Assembly (NCBI GenBank): GCA_017623675.1
Contig: JAGAOO010000042.1
Location: 1 to 64,000, forward strand
DNA length: 64,000 nucleotides
Source of the DNA: Lachnospiraceae bacterium
Lineage (GTDB): Bacteria; Bacillota; Clostridia; Lachnospirales; Lachnospiraceae
Direction: 5' to 3'
The position numbers and the translations under genes were made by a program. The notes beneath the pieces were generated by a model that was not told the DNA's origin, did not search any database, and worked only from the letters and a program-made list of their open reading frames with translations. Of this stretch, positions 42,997-52,906 are shown one piece after another. The first letter of the stretch is position 1. The number at the start of each line of letters is the position of its first letter.

Positions 42997-43113
42997 CCTG
43001 CAAGCTCTCTTATATGAATATCATTTCTATAGTACATTACTATCCATATATTTGCTATCAGATACATGTAAAATTCAGGTAAATATTTCTCGCCATTTCT
43101 TTAATAGCATTCA

Positions 43114-44034
43114 TTACTCTTTAAAATATTCCAACATTTCTGTATATACATCTTGTGCTGACAAACAAGTATCTCTTAAATATCCGTGTTCGTTCTCAAA
43201 TTCTTTTAGTCCTCTATAATAATACAATTTATACCGTTCATCAATAATAAAAGGAACTATGTTATATTTTAGGCATTCCTTAAACATTATCAAACGTCCC
43301 ACTCTTCCATTCCCATCCTGAAATGGATGTATTTTTTCAAAATAATAATGAAATTCAATAATATCATCAAAACCAATTTTATCCTTTTGCTGATACTCAA
43401 ACAAAAGTTTTTGCATTTCTTTTTTCACTTTGTTTGGAGGCGTTGTTTTGGAATCTCCTACCATATTGGGGCGTTGTTTGTAGTCGCCTACTTTAAACCA
43501 CTCCAATCTACTATCAGAAGTATTCGACTTTAATATTGAATGTATTTTTTTTATTATATTTTCAGTCAAAATATCATCTGCACAATCAAGAATATAATCA
43601 AAACATTGAAAATGATTTACTGCTTCTATAATATCATCTATATTTACAGATTCTTTTTCAAGTCCTATAGTGTTAGTTTCGTAGATATAACGTGTCTGGT
43701 CTTCCGTCAATTTACTACCTTCCATATGATTAGAATTATATGCGAGTTTGACTTGCGTTTGGTGGTAGATGCCTCCTTTTAATTTAATTTTCTTTTCTTC
43801 CCTCAGTTGATACAACAAAGAAGTTCTATCAACTTCTTTTTCCATCTCCATAATATCGCCCGGCTGGCAATTTAAGAAATTACAAATATCCTCTATTACT
43901 TTCATTGCTACCGGCTCATTTTTAGATAACTTTGCAAGAGTAGCGGTAGAAATCTTTATATTTTCTCTTAATTCTGTTTTCGTTATATTTTTCTGTTTCA
44001 ATATATCAAATAATTTATTATAAGAGAGTTTCAT
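43114..44034 (-). CDS. HTH-Fic family protein with N-terminal inhibitory helix
   Basis: A 306-residue protein. A Cro/C1 helix-turn-helix (residues 1-65) is followed by a Fic domain (about 90-300) with the active loop HPFQDGNGRVGRL. The (S/T)xxxE(G/N) inhibitory motif is present as SNHMEG near residue 103, upstream of the core, placing it in class II Fic proteins. Fic enzymes transfer AMP or another nucleotide to protein hydroxyls, and the inhibitory Glu blocks ATP binding until released. AAAGGG lies 10 nt before ATG 44034. The helix-turn-helix suggests autoregulation. It has no obvious partner. Confidence 0.92.
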   Translation of the reverse strand: MKLSYNKLFDILKQKNITKTELRENIKISTATLAKLSKNEPVAMKVIEDICNFLNCQPGDIMEMEKEVDRTSLLYQLREEKKIKLKGGIYHQTQVKLAYNSNHMEGSKLTEDQTRYIYETNTIGLEKESVNIDDIIEAVNHFQCFDYILDCADDILTENIIKKIHSILKSNTSDSRLEWFKVGDYKQRPNMVGDSKTTPPNKVKKEMQKLLFEYQQKDKIGFDDIIEFHYYFEKIHPFQDGNGRVGRLIMFKECLKYNIVPFIIDERYKLYYYRGLKEFENEHGYLRDTCLSAQDVYTEMLEYFKE

Positions 44035-44165
44035 ATTAATCACACCCTTTCGGTTTTATTATAGTATTTATATTTATATTTGTAAATATTCTATAAAAAT
44101 AATTTACTATTCTAAATATAATAATTCTTTTAAGTTCTTCCATCAATGAATGGTATATCCTTCAA

Positions 44166-44203
44166 CAAAAAGAGATTCCCCGCCTATCTGGCAGAGAATC
44201 TCT
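44166..44203 (-). terminator. Terminator after the hybrid histidine kinase
   Basis: On the minus strand AGAGATTC and GAATCTCT (44171-44178 and 44196-44203) enclose CTGCC/GGCGG, giving a 13-bp stem, and TTTTTG follows. It lies about 55 nt beyond the kinase stop. Confidence 0.8.
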
Positions 44204-44257
44204 CTTTCATCATATATTCCATGATGGAACAGTATTCTATTTCATTCTTTATGTTGC

Positions 44258-46066
44258 TTATTTTTCTTCTTCCATATCCACATAACGGTTCAAGGTATCA
44301 ACAACATCATTTAAGTTATATGGTTTTGCTATGTAATCATCTAATTTTGCTTCCAGAATTCGTTCCTTATCACCAAACATAGCTCTGGCAGTTACCGCAA
44401 TAATTGGAAGCCGCTTTAAGCCTTTCTCCTCCTCAATTGCACGAATCTGCTGGGTTGCTGCCAGACCATCCATAATTGGCATCTGTACATCAAAGAGTGC
44501 TGCATCATATGTCTTCTGTTTGAATAACTCTACTGCCTTCTCACCGTTTTCTGCAATATCATAGGAGAACCCGGCCATTCCAAGAAGCTTACCGATTACC
44601 TGCTGATTTACCGGTTCATCTTCTGCTACCAGAATTCTTGCACGCTTATGACCCTTAATGGAAATAACTGCTGAATCCTTCTTTTCCTCCTGCTTCTGCT
44701 CGGAAGCCTTCACAATCTTCAATGGAATTTCTACAATAAATGTACTACCAATGTCTTCCTTACTCTGAACAGTAATATTACCACCCATCAATTCCACAAT
44801 CTGTTTGGTAATTACCAAGCCCAGACCGGTTCCGCCATATTTTCTGGTGTCGGAACTATCCACCTGACTGAAACGGATAAATAACTTGCTCTTGTTCGCA
44901 TCTGAGATACCAATACCGGAGTCTACAACTGCAATTCGAAGTGTCGTCTTATCCGGTTCATCACCATCCATCGTTGCAACCTTTACCCGGACACCACCTT
45001 CAGATGTGAATTTAATCGCATTGGATAACAGACAATTCAATACCTGTTTAATACGCTCACCGTCACCCTTTACCATCTCCGGTATATTACCGCTAAAGCT
45101 ACAATCTAAGGTTAAGTCCTTATTATTTGCCAAAGGCACCTGAGCTGCTACTGTTTCTTCAATTGCTGATTTTACATCAAACACTTCATAACGAAGATTA
45201 TATTTACCTGCCTCTAACTTACTGATATCCAGAATATCATTAATCAGACGGAGTAATGTATCTGCACAGTTCTTTGCAGTTACCAGATTGTCTCTATAGT
45301 CTGCCTGCAAATCATCCTCTGCCAGGGTCAACTGTAACATACCCAGAATACCATTGATAGGTGTTCGAATCTCATGAGACATATTGGCAAGGAATTCTGC
45401 CTGTGTCTTATAGGCAATATTAGCTTCTTCCTTCGCCTTGGTCAGGCTCATTTCTGTTTCCTTCTGCTCAGTAATATCAATAACTACCATGTTAATGTAG
45501 TTTGATTCGGATTTGTACATTACAGTATTGAATACCTTATCCAGATTCTCCATGGTAATCTCAACTGCCATCAGGTCTCCTTCTTTGGTACCTGAATTAT
45601 CATAGGCACGAAACCATGCATTTACACTTTGCAGAACATCCTGCTTGCAGTTACAAAGCAGTTTATCCTGATAAGAACCTTCTTCTAATCCTAAGTATTC
45701 ACAAAAACGCTCATTGGCATCTACAATCTTATATTCCGGTACATTGGTTCCTGCCGGAATCACGATTTCTGCCTGTGCAAATCCAATTGGAAGATTCAAG
45801 AATAACTTCTTGTACTTGTCACTTTTAACCGTAGATTCCTTGTTAACCTCTTCTCCTTCCCGGATCATCATGAACGTTACACCGGCAACAGCAATCAAAG
45901 AAATAATGGTAAATACGATTGCCAATCCCTTCAACCCTCCGGCATTCTCAATACCGGAAATTTTTGCTATTAAAATAATGTCCAATAGCAAAATAACAAC
46001 GATTTCAATGGCAGACAAAATAAATATCCGCTTTTTCGATGTGTTTAACCCTAAAAATGAATTCAT
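44258..46066 (-). CDS. Hybrid sensor histidine kinase with receiver domain
   Basis: A 602-residue protein. Two transmembrane helices (about residues 12-33 and 45-67) enclose a very short periplasmic loop, then a PAS-like domain (about 85-205). HisKA has its His in MSHEIRTPINGIL near 230. The HATPase region follows (GTGLGLVITKQIVELMGG). A C-terminal receiver (about 480-600) has Asp in FDVQMPIMDG and Lys in YIAKPYN. It lacks a histidine phosphotransfer domain. AAGGGGTGTAATA precedes the ATG. It stands between galU and a Fic gene, so the pathway is unknown. Confidence 0.93.
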   Translation of the reverse strand: MNSFLGLNTSKKRIFILSAIEIVVILLLDIILIAKISGIENAGGLKGLAIVFTIISLIAVAGVTFMMIREGEEVNKESTVKSDKYKKLFLNLPIGFAQAEIVIPAGTNVPEYKIVDANERFCEYLGLEEGSYQDKLLCNCKQDVLQSVNAWFRAYDNSGTKEGDLMAVEITMENLDKVFNTVMYKSESNYINMVVIDITEQKETEMSLTKAKEEANIAYKTQAEFLANMSHEIRTPINGILGMLQLTLAEDDLQADYRDNLVTAKNCADTLLRLINDILDISKLEAGKYNLRYEVFDVKSAIEETVAAQVPLANNKDLTLDCSFSGNIPEMVKGDGERIKQVLNCLLSNAIKFTSEGGVRVKVATMDGDEPDKTTLRIAVVDSGIGISDANKSKLFIRFSQVDSSDTRKYGGTGLGLVITKQIVELMGGNITVQSKEDIGSTFIVEIPLKIVKASEQKQEEKKDSAVISIKGHKRARILVAEDEPVNQQVIGKLLGMAGFSYDIAENGEKAVELFKQKTYDAALFDVQMPIMDGLAATQQIRAIEEEKGLKRLPIIAVTARAMFGDKERILEAKLDDYIAKPYNLNDVVDTLNRYVDMEEEK

Positions 46067-46175
46067 TATTACACCCCTTCTCCTCCAAATTTCAGACTGG
46101 TAAGCGTCTTTTCACTTGCCTATTTCACTTTTATGTTTTCATAAGTATAATTAAATTAATATTCGCACAAAACCT

Positions 46176-47054
46176 TTATTTTGTCAATTCCTTAAGATAT
46201 TCCATAAGTGGTTCTCTAAGTTCTTCCCGTTCCAAAGCCTGAGTAATTGTTGCCTTTAAGAATCCCAGCTTATCACCCACATCATACCAGCAACCTTCGA
46301 ATTCATATGCATAAATCGACTGACTAACCATAATATTCCGAATAGCATCCGTTAATTGAATTTCTCCATTCTTGCCCGGTTCCTGCGTTTCCAGAACTTC
46401 AAAAATCTCCGGTGTCAGAATGTACCGTCCTACAATTGCCTTGTCGCTTGGAGCCTGGTCAACCGGTGGCTTTTCTACCAAATCCGATAACTTAATTCTA
46501 CGTCCTGTTATCTTTCTTGTTGGCTCAATCACTCCATAGCGGTATACCTTTTCATGTGGCACTTCCTGTACCCCAATGATAGTAGCTCCTACTTGATCAT
46601 ATGCATTTATCAGCTGTTTTATTGCAGGTTCTCCACCCTTATTCATAACAATGTCATCTCCCAGCAACACTGCAAAGGGTTCATCCCCAATAAAGCTTTT
46701 GGCACAAAGAATGGCATGTCCTAAGCCCTTTGGCTCTTTTTGTCTGACATAATACATATTTGCCATATTAGCCACATCATAAATGATCTGATATTCATCC
46801 AGCTTATTAGATTCTTTTAAGCGTTCTTCTAATTCATAGGAACGGTCAAAATGATTCTCCATACAATGCTTATTCGAATTGGTAATTACCAGAATTTCTT
46901 CAATCCCACTTTCTACCGCTTCTTTGATAATATACTGAATGGTTGGCACATCAACAATTGGAAGCATTTCCTTAGGAATCGCCTTCGTTGCCGGAAGGAA
47001 TCTGGTTCCAAGACCTGCTGCCGGAATAACCGCTTTTCTAATTTTCTTCTTCAT
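46176..47054 (-). CDS. galU: UTP-glucose-1-phosphate uridylyltransferase
   Basis: A 292-residue nucleotidyltransferase making UDP-glucose for envelope and storage polysaccharides. The uridylyl loop is AVIPAAGLGTRFLPATKAIP, with KEMLPIVDVP and LLGDDIV further on. GGAGTATTGACC precedes ATG 47054. The start lies inside the end of the YfhO-type gene, so the two are likely co-translated. Confidence 0.96.
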   Translation of the reverse strand: MKKKIRKAVIPAAGLGTRFLPATKAIPKEMLPIVDVPTIQYIIKEAVESGIEEILVITNSNKHCMENHFDRSYELEERLKESNKLDEYQIIYDVANMANMYYVRQKEPKGLGHAILCAKSFIGDEPFAVLLGDDIVMNKGGEPAIKQLINAYDQVGATIIGVQEVPHEKVYRYGVIEPTRKITGRRIKLSDLVEKPPVDQAPSDKAIVGRYILTPEIFEVLETQEPGKNGEIQLTDAIRNIMVSQSIYAYEFEGCWYDVGDKLGFLKATITQALEREELREPLMEYLKELTK

Positions 47055-49731
47055 GGTCAATACTCCTTTCTATCTGCATGGCATCCTCTGATTGTTCGCA
47101 TAATATACCCTCTGCCACCTCTTCCTTCTCAGCCTCATTTCTGTCTTCATCGGATTCCGTCTGTATGAGATGCTTTCGTTGATAGCCCACAGTCAGTCCC
47201 CAAAGCAGTAGAAACAGCAATACACAGATTCCACTGAGCAGTGCTCCCTGCCAAAAACCCTGAGAAGTATACTTCATTTCAATTTCGTGCTGTCCTTCTG
47301 ATAGTTCAAGGGCAATAAATGCATCCATCACTGTTGCAGCTTCTATTTCCTCACCATCTACTGTTATTTTCCAACCTTCATCATAAGGGATTGATAAAAA
47401 TAATATTTGTCCCTCGTCTGCATCTACTGTGCCTTTTATATATCCATCTCTGTATTCTTCTACATCCATTGGATTCTTTTGAAGCTCCGTATATACTGCA
47501 TCCCATGCATCGGAATGAAATTGTACGGAATGCAGGGTAATCGTACCACTATCCTTTCCATTATTATTAAATTCGAATTCCAGTGTAACCTTCTGCCCCT
47601 CCGTCAGATAACCTACATGAAATGCCTGATTTTGATATCGGTCATTGGCTATCTGTTGGTCATCCAAAAATACCTTTACCTGCCTTACATTTCCACCGGA
47701 AATATCCAGGTACAAATCCATATTTTCTTCTATTATAAAGCTGGTTTGAACCGTATGCTTTTCAGTTCCGTTTTTGGTATATGAGATTTTATTATTTTCT
47801 ACCGATACTGTACAATCCGTACCTTCAGCCTCATATTGCAGTGCTACTTCTGAAAATAGCGGCGTCTCTATCCCTGTCGCATGCCTTGCAAAATCATTCT
47901 GTACTTGAAAATAGGTAGAAGTGGCCAACATATCTTTCAATTCTTCCTGCACGCAGAAGCCCACCGGCAGGTAATATGGATTCTCATACACAGATACTCC
48001 ATCTACGGTTTCTTTATAAACAAGGATATTATTATTAAAATCCCCTTCCCGGTACATGACATATTTCATGCCGGTAATTGCGTTGGTAAGCGGCGTAGCA
48101 CCACAATACAAATACTCATTGGCGCCGGTATAGAAGCCCAGCCGTCCCATTGCAGTGACCATATTTCCTCTGGCAGTTGAACCAAATAGTGTCACACACC
48201 GCAGATTATGCCAGGTTGGTTCGTCCAGCATTTTCGTATTTCCGATTTCCATACGGTAAAAGCTGTCATCCTCTGCATAAGCCTTTTCCACAATGGTTTC
48301 AATCGCTTGTGTATCACCAAAATAATAATTCACATCGATTGAGCCATTACAGCTCCAGCCATAGATGGCACCACCTATCATTTCTGCCGTCATGACACCT
48401 GCCAGAACTGCTCGCCATACCTTTCCCTTTTTCTTATGAAAATAGTAAGCAAAGGACAACAGCATGTACAGAACTGCTAAGGCAATCACCAGAATGTAGC
48501 ATATTTTTTCCAGCTTCACGTCCACCTGGGTGTAAGAGAATATACTTAACAAAATCACTGCAATACATGCAAGAATCTGCTCTACGATTGAAATTCTCCG
48601 GTAACGTAGTAATACCTCATATCCAATCCAAAGCAGAACAAAAATGTACAGAAAAGAAAACCGGTTTGGTATTCCATACTGATTGTGAAATCCATGCCAG
48701 ATATAATTCAAAATTTCTGTATTAAAGCTAACAAATAGTAAGCCTAAGATTCCAATATACTTTATTTTGTCTGCCAACTTAAATTGCCGGCTAAACAAAT
48801 ATATAAATACCAAAAACAGGGCAAAAATTCCACAATACAGATTTACACCCCCATCATTGGTCTGATTGTTAATGGGTTCACTTCCCAGCAAATGTGCCTG
48901 CAAAATATTCCAATAAGACCCATATTGCTCCCAGCCCGGCAACACCCGTTCTGCAGAAGCTGTTTCCATAATTCCTTTGTAAGCAGGCACTAAAACAATG
49001 GCGGCCATACCACCCGCCAAAAGGGAACTGACTGCAAACAGCCATGCCGTCCGTCCCAAATCCCGAAGGCTGTTGTAATGATAGGTAATTGCCCAGATTA
49101 CAAGGAAAATACATATCATAAAGCCAATATAATAATTGCAGAATAATGCATAAAATAATGTCAATATATATAATCTTGCATCCTTCTTTTCAACCAAATA
49201 ATCAAAGCCCAAGATAATCAATGGGAAAATAAAAATGCAATCCATCCACATTACATTCCAATAATACCCAATCACAAAATTAGACATGGAATACGCTACT
49301 GCTAAAGGGATTACACCGGGATGCTGATATTTCACCCGGCTACGGTGCAATGCTGCATAAGCAAAGCTCCATCCACATAAAATAATCTTTAGGGTTACTA
49401 TCAAACTGACTGCCGTATTCAGCTGACTCTTAGGAAAGAACAGAATCAGCAGATTAATAGGACTTGCCAGATAATACGACCACAAAGACAGGAAGTTTGT
49501 TCCCATCCCCTCCTGAAAGGAATAGAACAAACTACCTCCTGTTTTTAATTTCTCATAGTAATCTGAAAAAAATGGCATATATTGATGAAGACCGTCTACA
49601 ATAATCAGTGAACGTCCCCCCGGTCCTACTTTTACCACAATCCATACTCCCAGCATAATAAGTGCCGGAATACCCGTGGACAAAATATAGATATAATATT
49701 TCTTCCAAATGTCAACTAATTTCTGCTTCAT
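47038..49731 (-). CDS. YfhO-family polytopic membrane protein
   Basis: An 897-residue protein. About 13 transmembrane helices lie in the first 470 residues, then a beta-rich extracytoplasmic domain (about 480-840), a last helix near 850 and an acidic cytoplasmic tail. The N-terminal motifs DGLHQYMPFFSDYYEKL and FYSFQEGMGTNFL are those of YfhO, linked to glycosylation of lipoteichoic acid and similar polymers in Firmicutes. It overlaps galU, so provision of UDP-glucose for a cell-surface polymer is plausible. Confidence 0.93.
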   Translation of the reverse strand: MKQKLVDIWKKYYIYILSTGIPALIMLGVWIVVKVGPGGRSLIIVDGLHQYMPFFSDYYEKLKTGGSLFYSFQEGMGTNFLSLWSYYLASPINLLILFFPKSQLNTAVSLIVTLKIILCGWSFAYAALHRSRVKYQHPGVIPLAVAYSMSNFVIGYYWNVMWMDCIFIFPLIILGFDYLVEKKDARLYILTLFYALFCNYYIGFMICIFLVIWAITYHYNSLRDLGRTAWLFAVSSLLAGGMAAIVLVPAYKGIMETASAERVLPGWEQYGSYWNILQAHLLGSEPINNQTNDGGVNLYCGIFALFLVFIYLFSRQFKLADKIKYIGILGLLFVSFNTEILNYIWHGFHNQYGIPNRFSFLYIFVLLWIGYEVLLRYRRISIVEQILACIAVILLSIFSYTQVDVKLEKICYILVIALAVLYMLLSFAYYFHKKKGKVWRAVLAGVMTAEMIGGAIYGWSCNGSIDVNYYFGDTQAIETIVEKAYAEDDSFYRMEIGNTKMLDEPTWHNLRCVTLFGSTARGNMVTAMGRLGFYTGANEYLYCGATPLTNAITGMKYVMYREGDFNNNILVYKETVDGVSVYENPYYLPVGFCVQEELKDMLATSTYFQVQNDFARHATGIETPLFSEVALQYEAEGTDCTVSVENNKISYTKNGTEKHTVQTSFIIEENMDLYLDISGGNVRQVKVFLDDQQIANDRYQNQAFHVGYLTEGQKVTLEFEFNNNGKDSGTITLHSVQFHSDAWDAVYTELQKNPMDVEEYRDGYIKGTVDADEGQILFLSIPYDEGWKITVDGEEIEAATVMDAFIALELSEGQHEIEMKYTSQGFWQGALLSGICVLLFLLLWGLTVGYQRKHLIQTESDEDRNEAEKEEVAEGILCEQSEDAMQIERSIDHEEEN

Positions 49732-49773
49732 ATCTTCTATCTTCTTTTTTGATTTATTTTTGCTTCATATCTG

Positions 49774-52014
49774 CTACTGGGTTTCTACTCCTACAAGCAA
49801 ATATACCAATGGCGAATTCCAATATATTGTTACTTCATTACATGAATAACTCTGTACATTATCAACATAGCAAGCTGCATTCGCATTTTCACTTAACGTT
49901 GCCTGAGCATATGGATCCTCTAAATCAGAATCCGGTCCGCCCACTAACATTCCCGACATTGCTTCACCCACCGCCTGTGATGGACGATGATGAGGATTCT
50001 CTGGAGACAATGTACCAAAACCTGTTACAAAGCAATAAGAATTCGTATTCGTGCCAAGCAAATAATCCAACTGACATCTGGCTGCTGTCACATATTTCTC
50101 GTCCGGCGTCAATTGATTTGCCATCAATAATAACATACCCTTATTTGCAACTCCCATATTACTGCCCCAGCAATAATCGTCATTTCCGATAGCTACACCA
50201 TAGGCATCTTCATTGGAATGTTCCAGTGCAGTATCTACCGCATCATAAAAAGCATCTTTTACAGTCGGGTAATAATTATCTGATGATAAAGCAGCACTAC
50301 TACTGGTGAGATACGCATACATACCATAAAGACCCACTGTCTGCCAGCCCAAATCTCCACCAATCTTCGTCGGATCATATTCCTTTAACTTTGAGGAATA
50401 CGTCTCATTTCCTGTGGTCTTATATAATTCTGCCAATGCCCAATACCGTTCATCTGCATCTTCTTTGTCATCATACGCACCGGTTGAAATGGAATCCGGA
50501 TTCCGGAAACCGACACCGTCATTCGGTGTTCCTTCCAAATAATTCCAAGCCTTCTCTGCTGCTGCCAAACAACTATTACTATAATCAGAATCAATATCCT
50601 TGAATACTCTTGCTGCCATTGCCATAGTTGCTGCAAAATCTGCAGTTGCAGTAGTAGAAACCGGTGCCAGAATCAACTGGTCCGTCTCTTCCTCCGGCAT
50701 TACAGAGCCAGGGAAAATTTCACAGGTAACTTTATGATAAACCCCGCCGGACTGGCTGTCCTGCATGGTCAGCATCCAGTCTAATTCATATTTTACTTCA
50801 TCTAAAATATCCGGAATTCCATTTCCGCTTTCCGGTATACCAGTTTCATCCCCAAAAACATCTCCATAGGTCTCATATGTCAGCATCAAATCAGCCGCCG
50901 CCTTTGCTCCGGGAACCACGTATCTTCCATAATCGCCAGCATCATGCCAGCCACCGTTCACTGCTGCCGTACCATCGCTTCCATATATGGCTGCTTCTCC
51001 TGTATGACATGCTTCATGACCATAACTGTCATCCGTCACAGCCTCACCACAACGCTGCAAATAGAACATCCGCATTGCACTATCCGTTACCTCATCATAA
51101 ACGGTATCGCTGATTTCAAATTCAAAGGATTCCCCAAAGTCTTCCGTTACAATCTTATAGGTTCCTGTCTCTGTCACTTCTGAAAAATCTGCAATTGCAG
51201 TCTGTTCTCCCGAAGCTGTATTCTCCATAGAATTTTCTAATTCCCCTGTAAAAACAACTTCGTCTGTATCTACATTCACCACATCAAAGCTTCCACTGAT
51301 ATCCGTTCCCAATTCGCCTCTTACAACTGCTTTTTTCTCGGCATTCGGCAGATATCCCACCTGATTTATATTAATATCCGGTGTTTCAACAGAAGTATCC
51401 GAAGAAACCTTGCCGGAATCATCAATTAAATACAATTCAAAATTATCAAAATAAACCGTATGCTCTCCCAAATCCTCCGGGCAGCCCTCCAGCATACCCA
51501 TATTCACACAAAGTCTTGGTGCCGGATCTGAGGCTTCTTCCATAGTAAAGGTACAGGTCACATGCTGAACTTCTTCATTTACGGTAATGATATCACTAAC
51601 ATAGGCATGATAATCGCCACCATTCAGCTGAAGTCTCCATTGCATGGTTCGTTCTACCGTAGAATGTACATCGAATGAATATTCATATACACAACCCATG
51701 TCTAAAGAAAATCCGTCATAATATGGTTGAATTGCATGCTCCTTTTTTCCCGGTGAAGAAACCTGAATCTCCATTTCGCCGGCATCATTCACCAATTGGG
51801 TTGCAGAACCGCCCTCCAAATACAGTGCCCAATTCGTTAAGTCTTCACTGAAGTCACCGTTCTTTATCATATTTTCTCTTGCTTCATTCCCGGTTGATTC
51901 CGTTCCTTCCTCCACTGTCGAATCTGTCGGTTGCTTCTTTCCTCCACAGCCTGCCACAGATAACCCCATGACCATTGCCATTGCTATTGCAAATATCCGT
52001 TTCCCTTTTGTCAT
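49774..52014 (-). CDS. GH9 family glycoside hydrolase, lipoprotein
   Basis: A 746-residue surface endoglucanase. The signal peptide has lipobox LSVAGC with Cys23. A CBM4/9-like carbohydrate-binding domain (about 45-200) starts ENMIKNGDFSEDLTNW. A CelD_N immunoglobulin-like domain (about 210-300; DININQVGYLP) and the GH9 catalytic domain (about 305-746) follow. Catalytic elements are visible: GGWHDAGDYGRYV with the base pair of Asp, NPHHRPS, and the proton-donor Glu in YSCNEVTIYWNSPLVY. AGGAGGAGTCAAA precedes the ATG. The protein would be anchored in the outer face of the membrane and cut cellulose or other beta-glucans. Confidence 0.95.
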   Translation of the reverse strand: MTKGKRIFAIAMAMVMGLSVAGCGGKKQPTDSTVEEGTESTGNEARENMIKNGDFSEDLTNWALYLEGGSATQLVNDAGEMEIQVSSPGKKEHAIQPYYDGFSLDMGCVYEYSFDVHSTVERTMQWRLQLNGGDYHAYVSDIITVNEEVQHVTCTFTMEEASDPAPRLCVNMGMLEGCPEDLGEHTVYFDNFELYLIDDSGKVSSDTSVETPDININQVGYLPNAEKKAVVRGELGTDISGSFDVVNVDTDEVVFTGELENSMENTASGEQTAIADFSEVTETGTYKIVTEDFGESFEFEISDTVYDEVTDSAMRMFYLQRCGEAVTDDSYGHEACHTGEAAIYGSDGTAAVNGGWHDAGDYGRYVVPGAKAAADLMLTYETYGDVFGDETGIPESGNGIPDILDEVKYELDWMLTMQDSQSGGVYHKVTCEIFPGSVMPEEETDQLILAPVSTTATADFAATMAMAARVFKDIDSDYSNSCLAAAEKAWNYLEGTPNDGVGFRNPDSISTGAYDDKEDADERYWALAELYKTTGNETYSSKLKEYDPTKIGGDLGWQTVGLYGMYAYLTSSSAALSSDNYYPTVKDAFYDAVDTALEHSNEDAYGVAIGNDDYCWGSNMGVANKGMLLLMANQLTPDEKYVTAARCQLDYLLGTNTNSYCFVTGFGTLSPENPHHRPSQAVGEAMSGMLVGGPDSDLEDPYAQATLSENANAACYVDNVQSYSCNEVTIYWNSPLVYLLVGVETQ

Positions 52015-52042
52015 TTTGACTCCTCCTGCTCTTTCTATTTCA

Positions 52043-52822
52043 CTAAACTTTTGCTATATATTCCAATACTTCTTCATATACCATGCTGCCACCAAAGATA
52101 TCCAGCGCGCTTCCTATGGTGACATCCAATCGATTCTTGCCCAATTCCTTTAGCTGTTTCAAGTCTTCAAAGGAGCCTACTCCTCCTGCATAAGTAACGG
52201 GAATACCTGACCAGCTTCCCAACAGTTCTGCCAAAGGAGCTTCAATTCCTTTTGCCTTTCCTTCCGCATCTACCGCATGTATCAAAAATTCGTCACAATA
52301 CCCGGATAACCGTTCCAACAACTCCACCGTCACTATTTCTTCTGTGAATTTCTGCCATCGGTCTGTGACAATATAATAATTTCCATCCCGCTTTCGACAG
52401 GACAAATCCAATACCAGATGCTCTTTCCCAATCGCTGTCACCATGTCCTCTAATCGGTCATAATGAATTCTGCCATCCCTGAACACATAAGAAGTCACAA
52501 TAATATGGGATGCTCCCATATCCAGAAATTCTTTGGCATTATCACTGTTCATGCCGCCGCCAATTTGCAATCCCTTCGGATATGCCTCAAGTGCCAGCTT
52601 CGCCTGTTCCACATCTGCTTCATAATATTCCGAGCCTGCCGGATTCAATAAGATAATGTGTCCTCCTTGAATGCCACTGTCCCGATACAATCCGGCATAA
52701 AAGGCTGCATCCTGCCGGGATACAAAGTTTTCTTCCGCCTGATTGTTCCGGTCTGCCAGACTTCCGCCTACGATTTGTTTTACTTTTCCATTATGTATAT
52801 CAATACAGGGTCTGAATTTCAT
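52043..52822 (-). CDS. hisA: Eukaryotic-type HisA (ProFAR isomerase)
   Basis: A 259-residue TIM-barrel enzyme of histidine biosynthesis. It has the catalytic Asp near the start (KFRPCIDIHNGKVKQIVGGS) and the phosphate-binding TYAGGVGSF and DVTIGSALDIFGG. The spacing and these motifs are those of the plant/fungal HIS6-like type rather than of ordinary bacterial HisA, to my recollection. No other his gene is in the window. GGAGATTA precedes two ATGs; the second (52822) has better spacing. Confidence 0.85.
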   Translation of the reverse strand: MKFRPCIDIHNGKVKQIVGGSLADRNNQAEENFVSRQDAAFYAGLYRDSGIQGGHIILLNPAGSEYYEADVEQAKLALEAYPKGLQIGGGMNSDNAKEFLDMGASHIIVTSYVFRDGRIHYDRLEDMVTAIGKEHLVLDLSCRKRDGNYYIVTDRWQKFTEEIVTVELLERLSGYCDEFLIHAVDAEGKAKGIEAPLAELLGSWSGIPVTYAGGVGSFEDLKQLKELGKNRLDVTIGSALDIFGGSMVYEEVLEYIAKV

Positions 52823-52906
52823 CATTAATCTCCTGTCATTTCAATCCTTTTGCTAAATTACAAGTAGTAATATTCTATCATAGGAAACTATGCTTTTCAA
52901 GAATGG

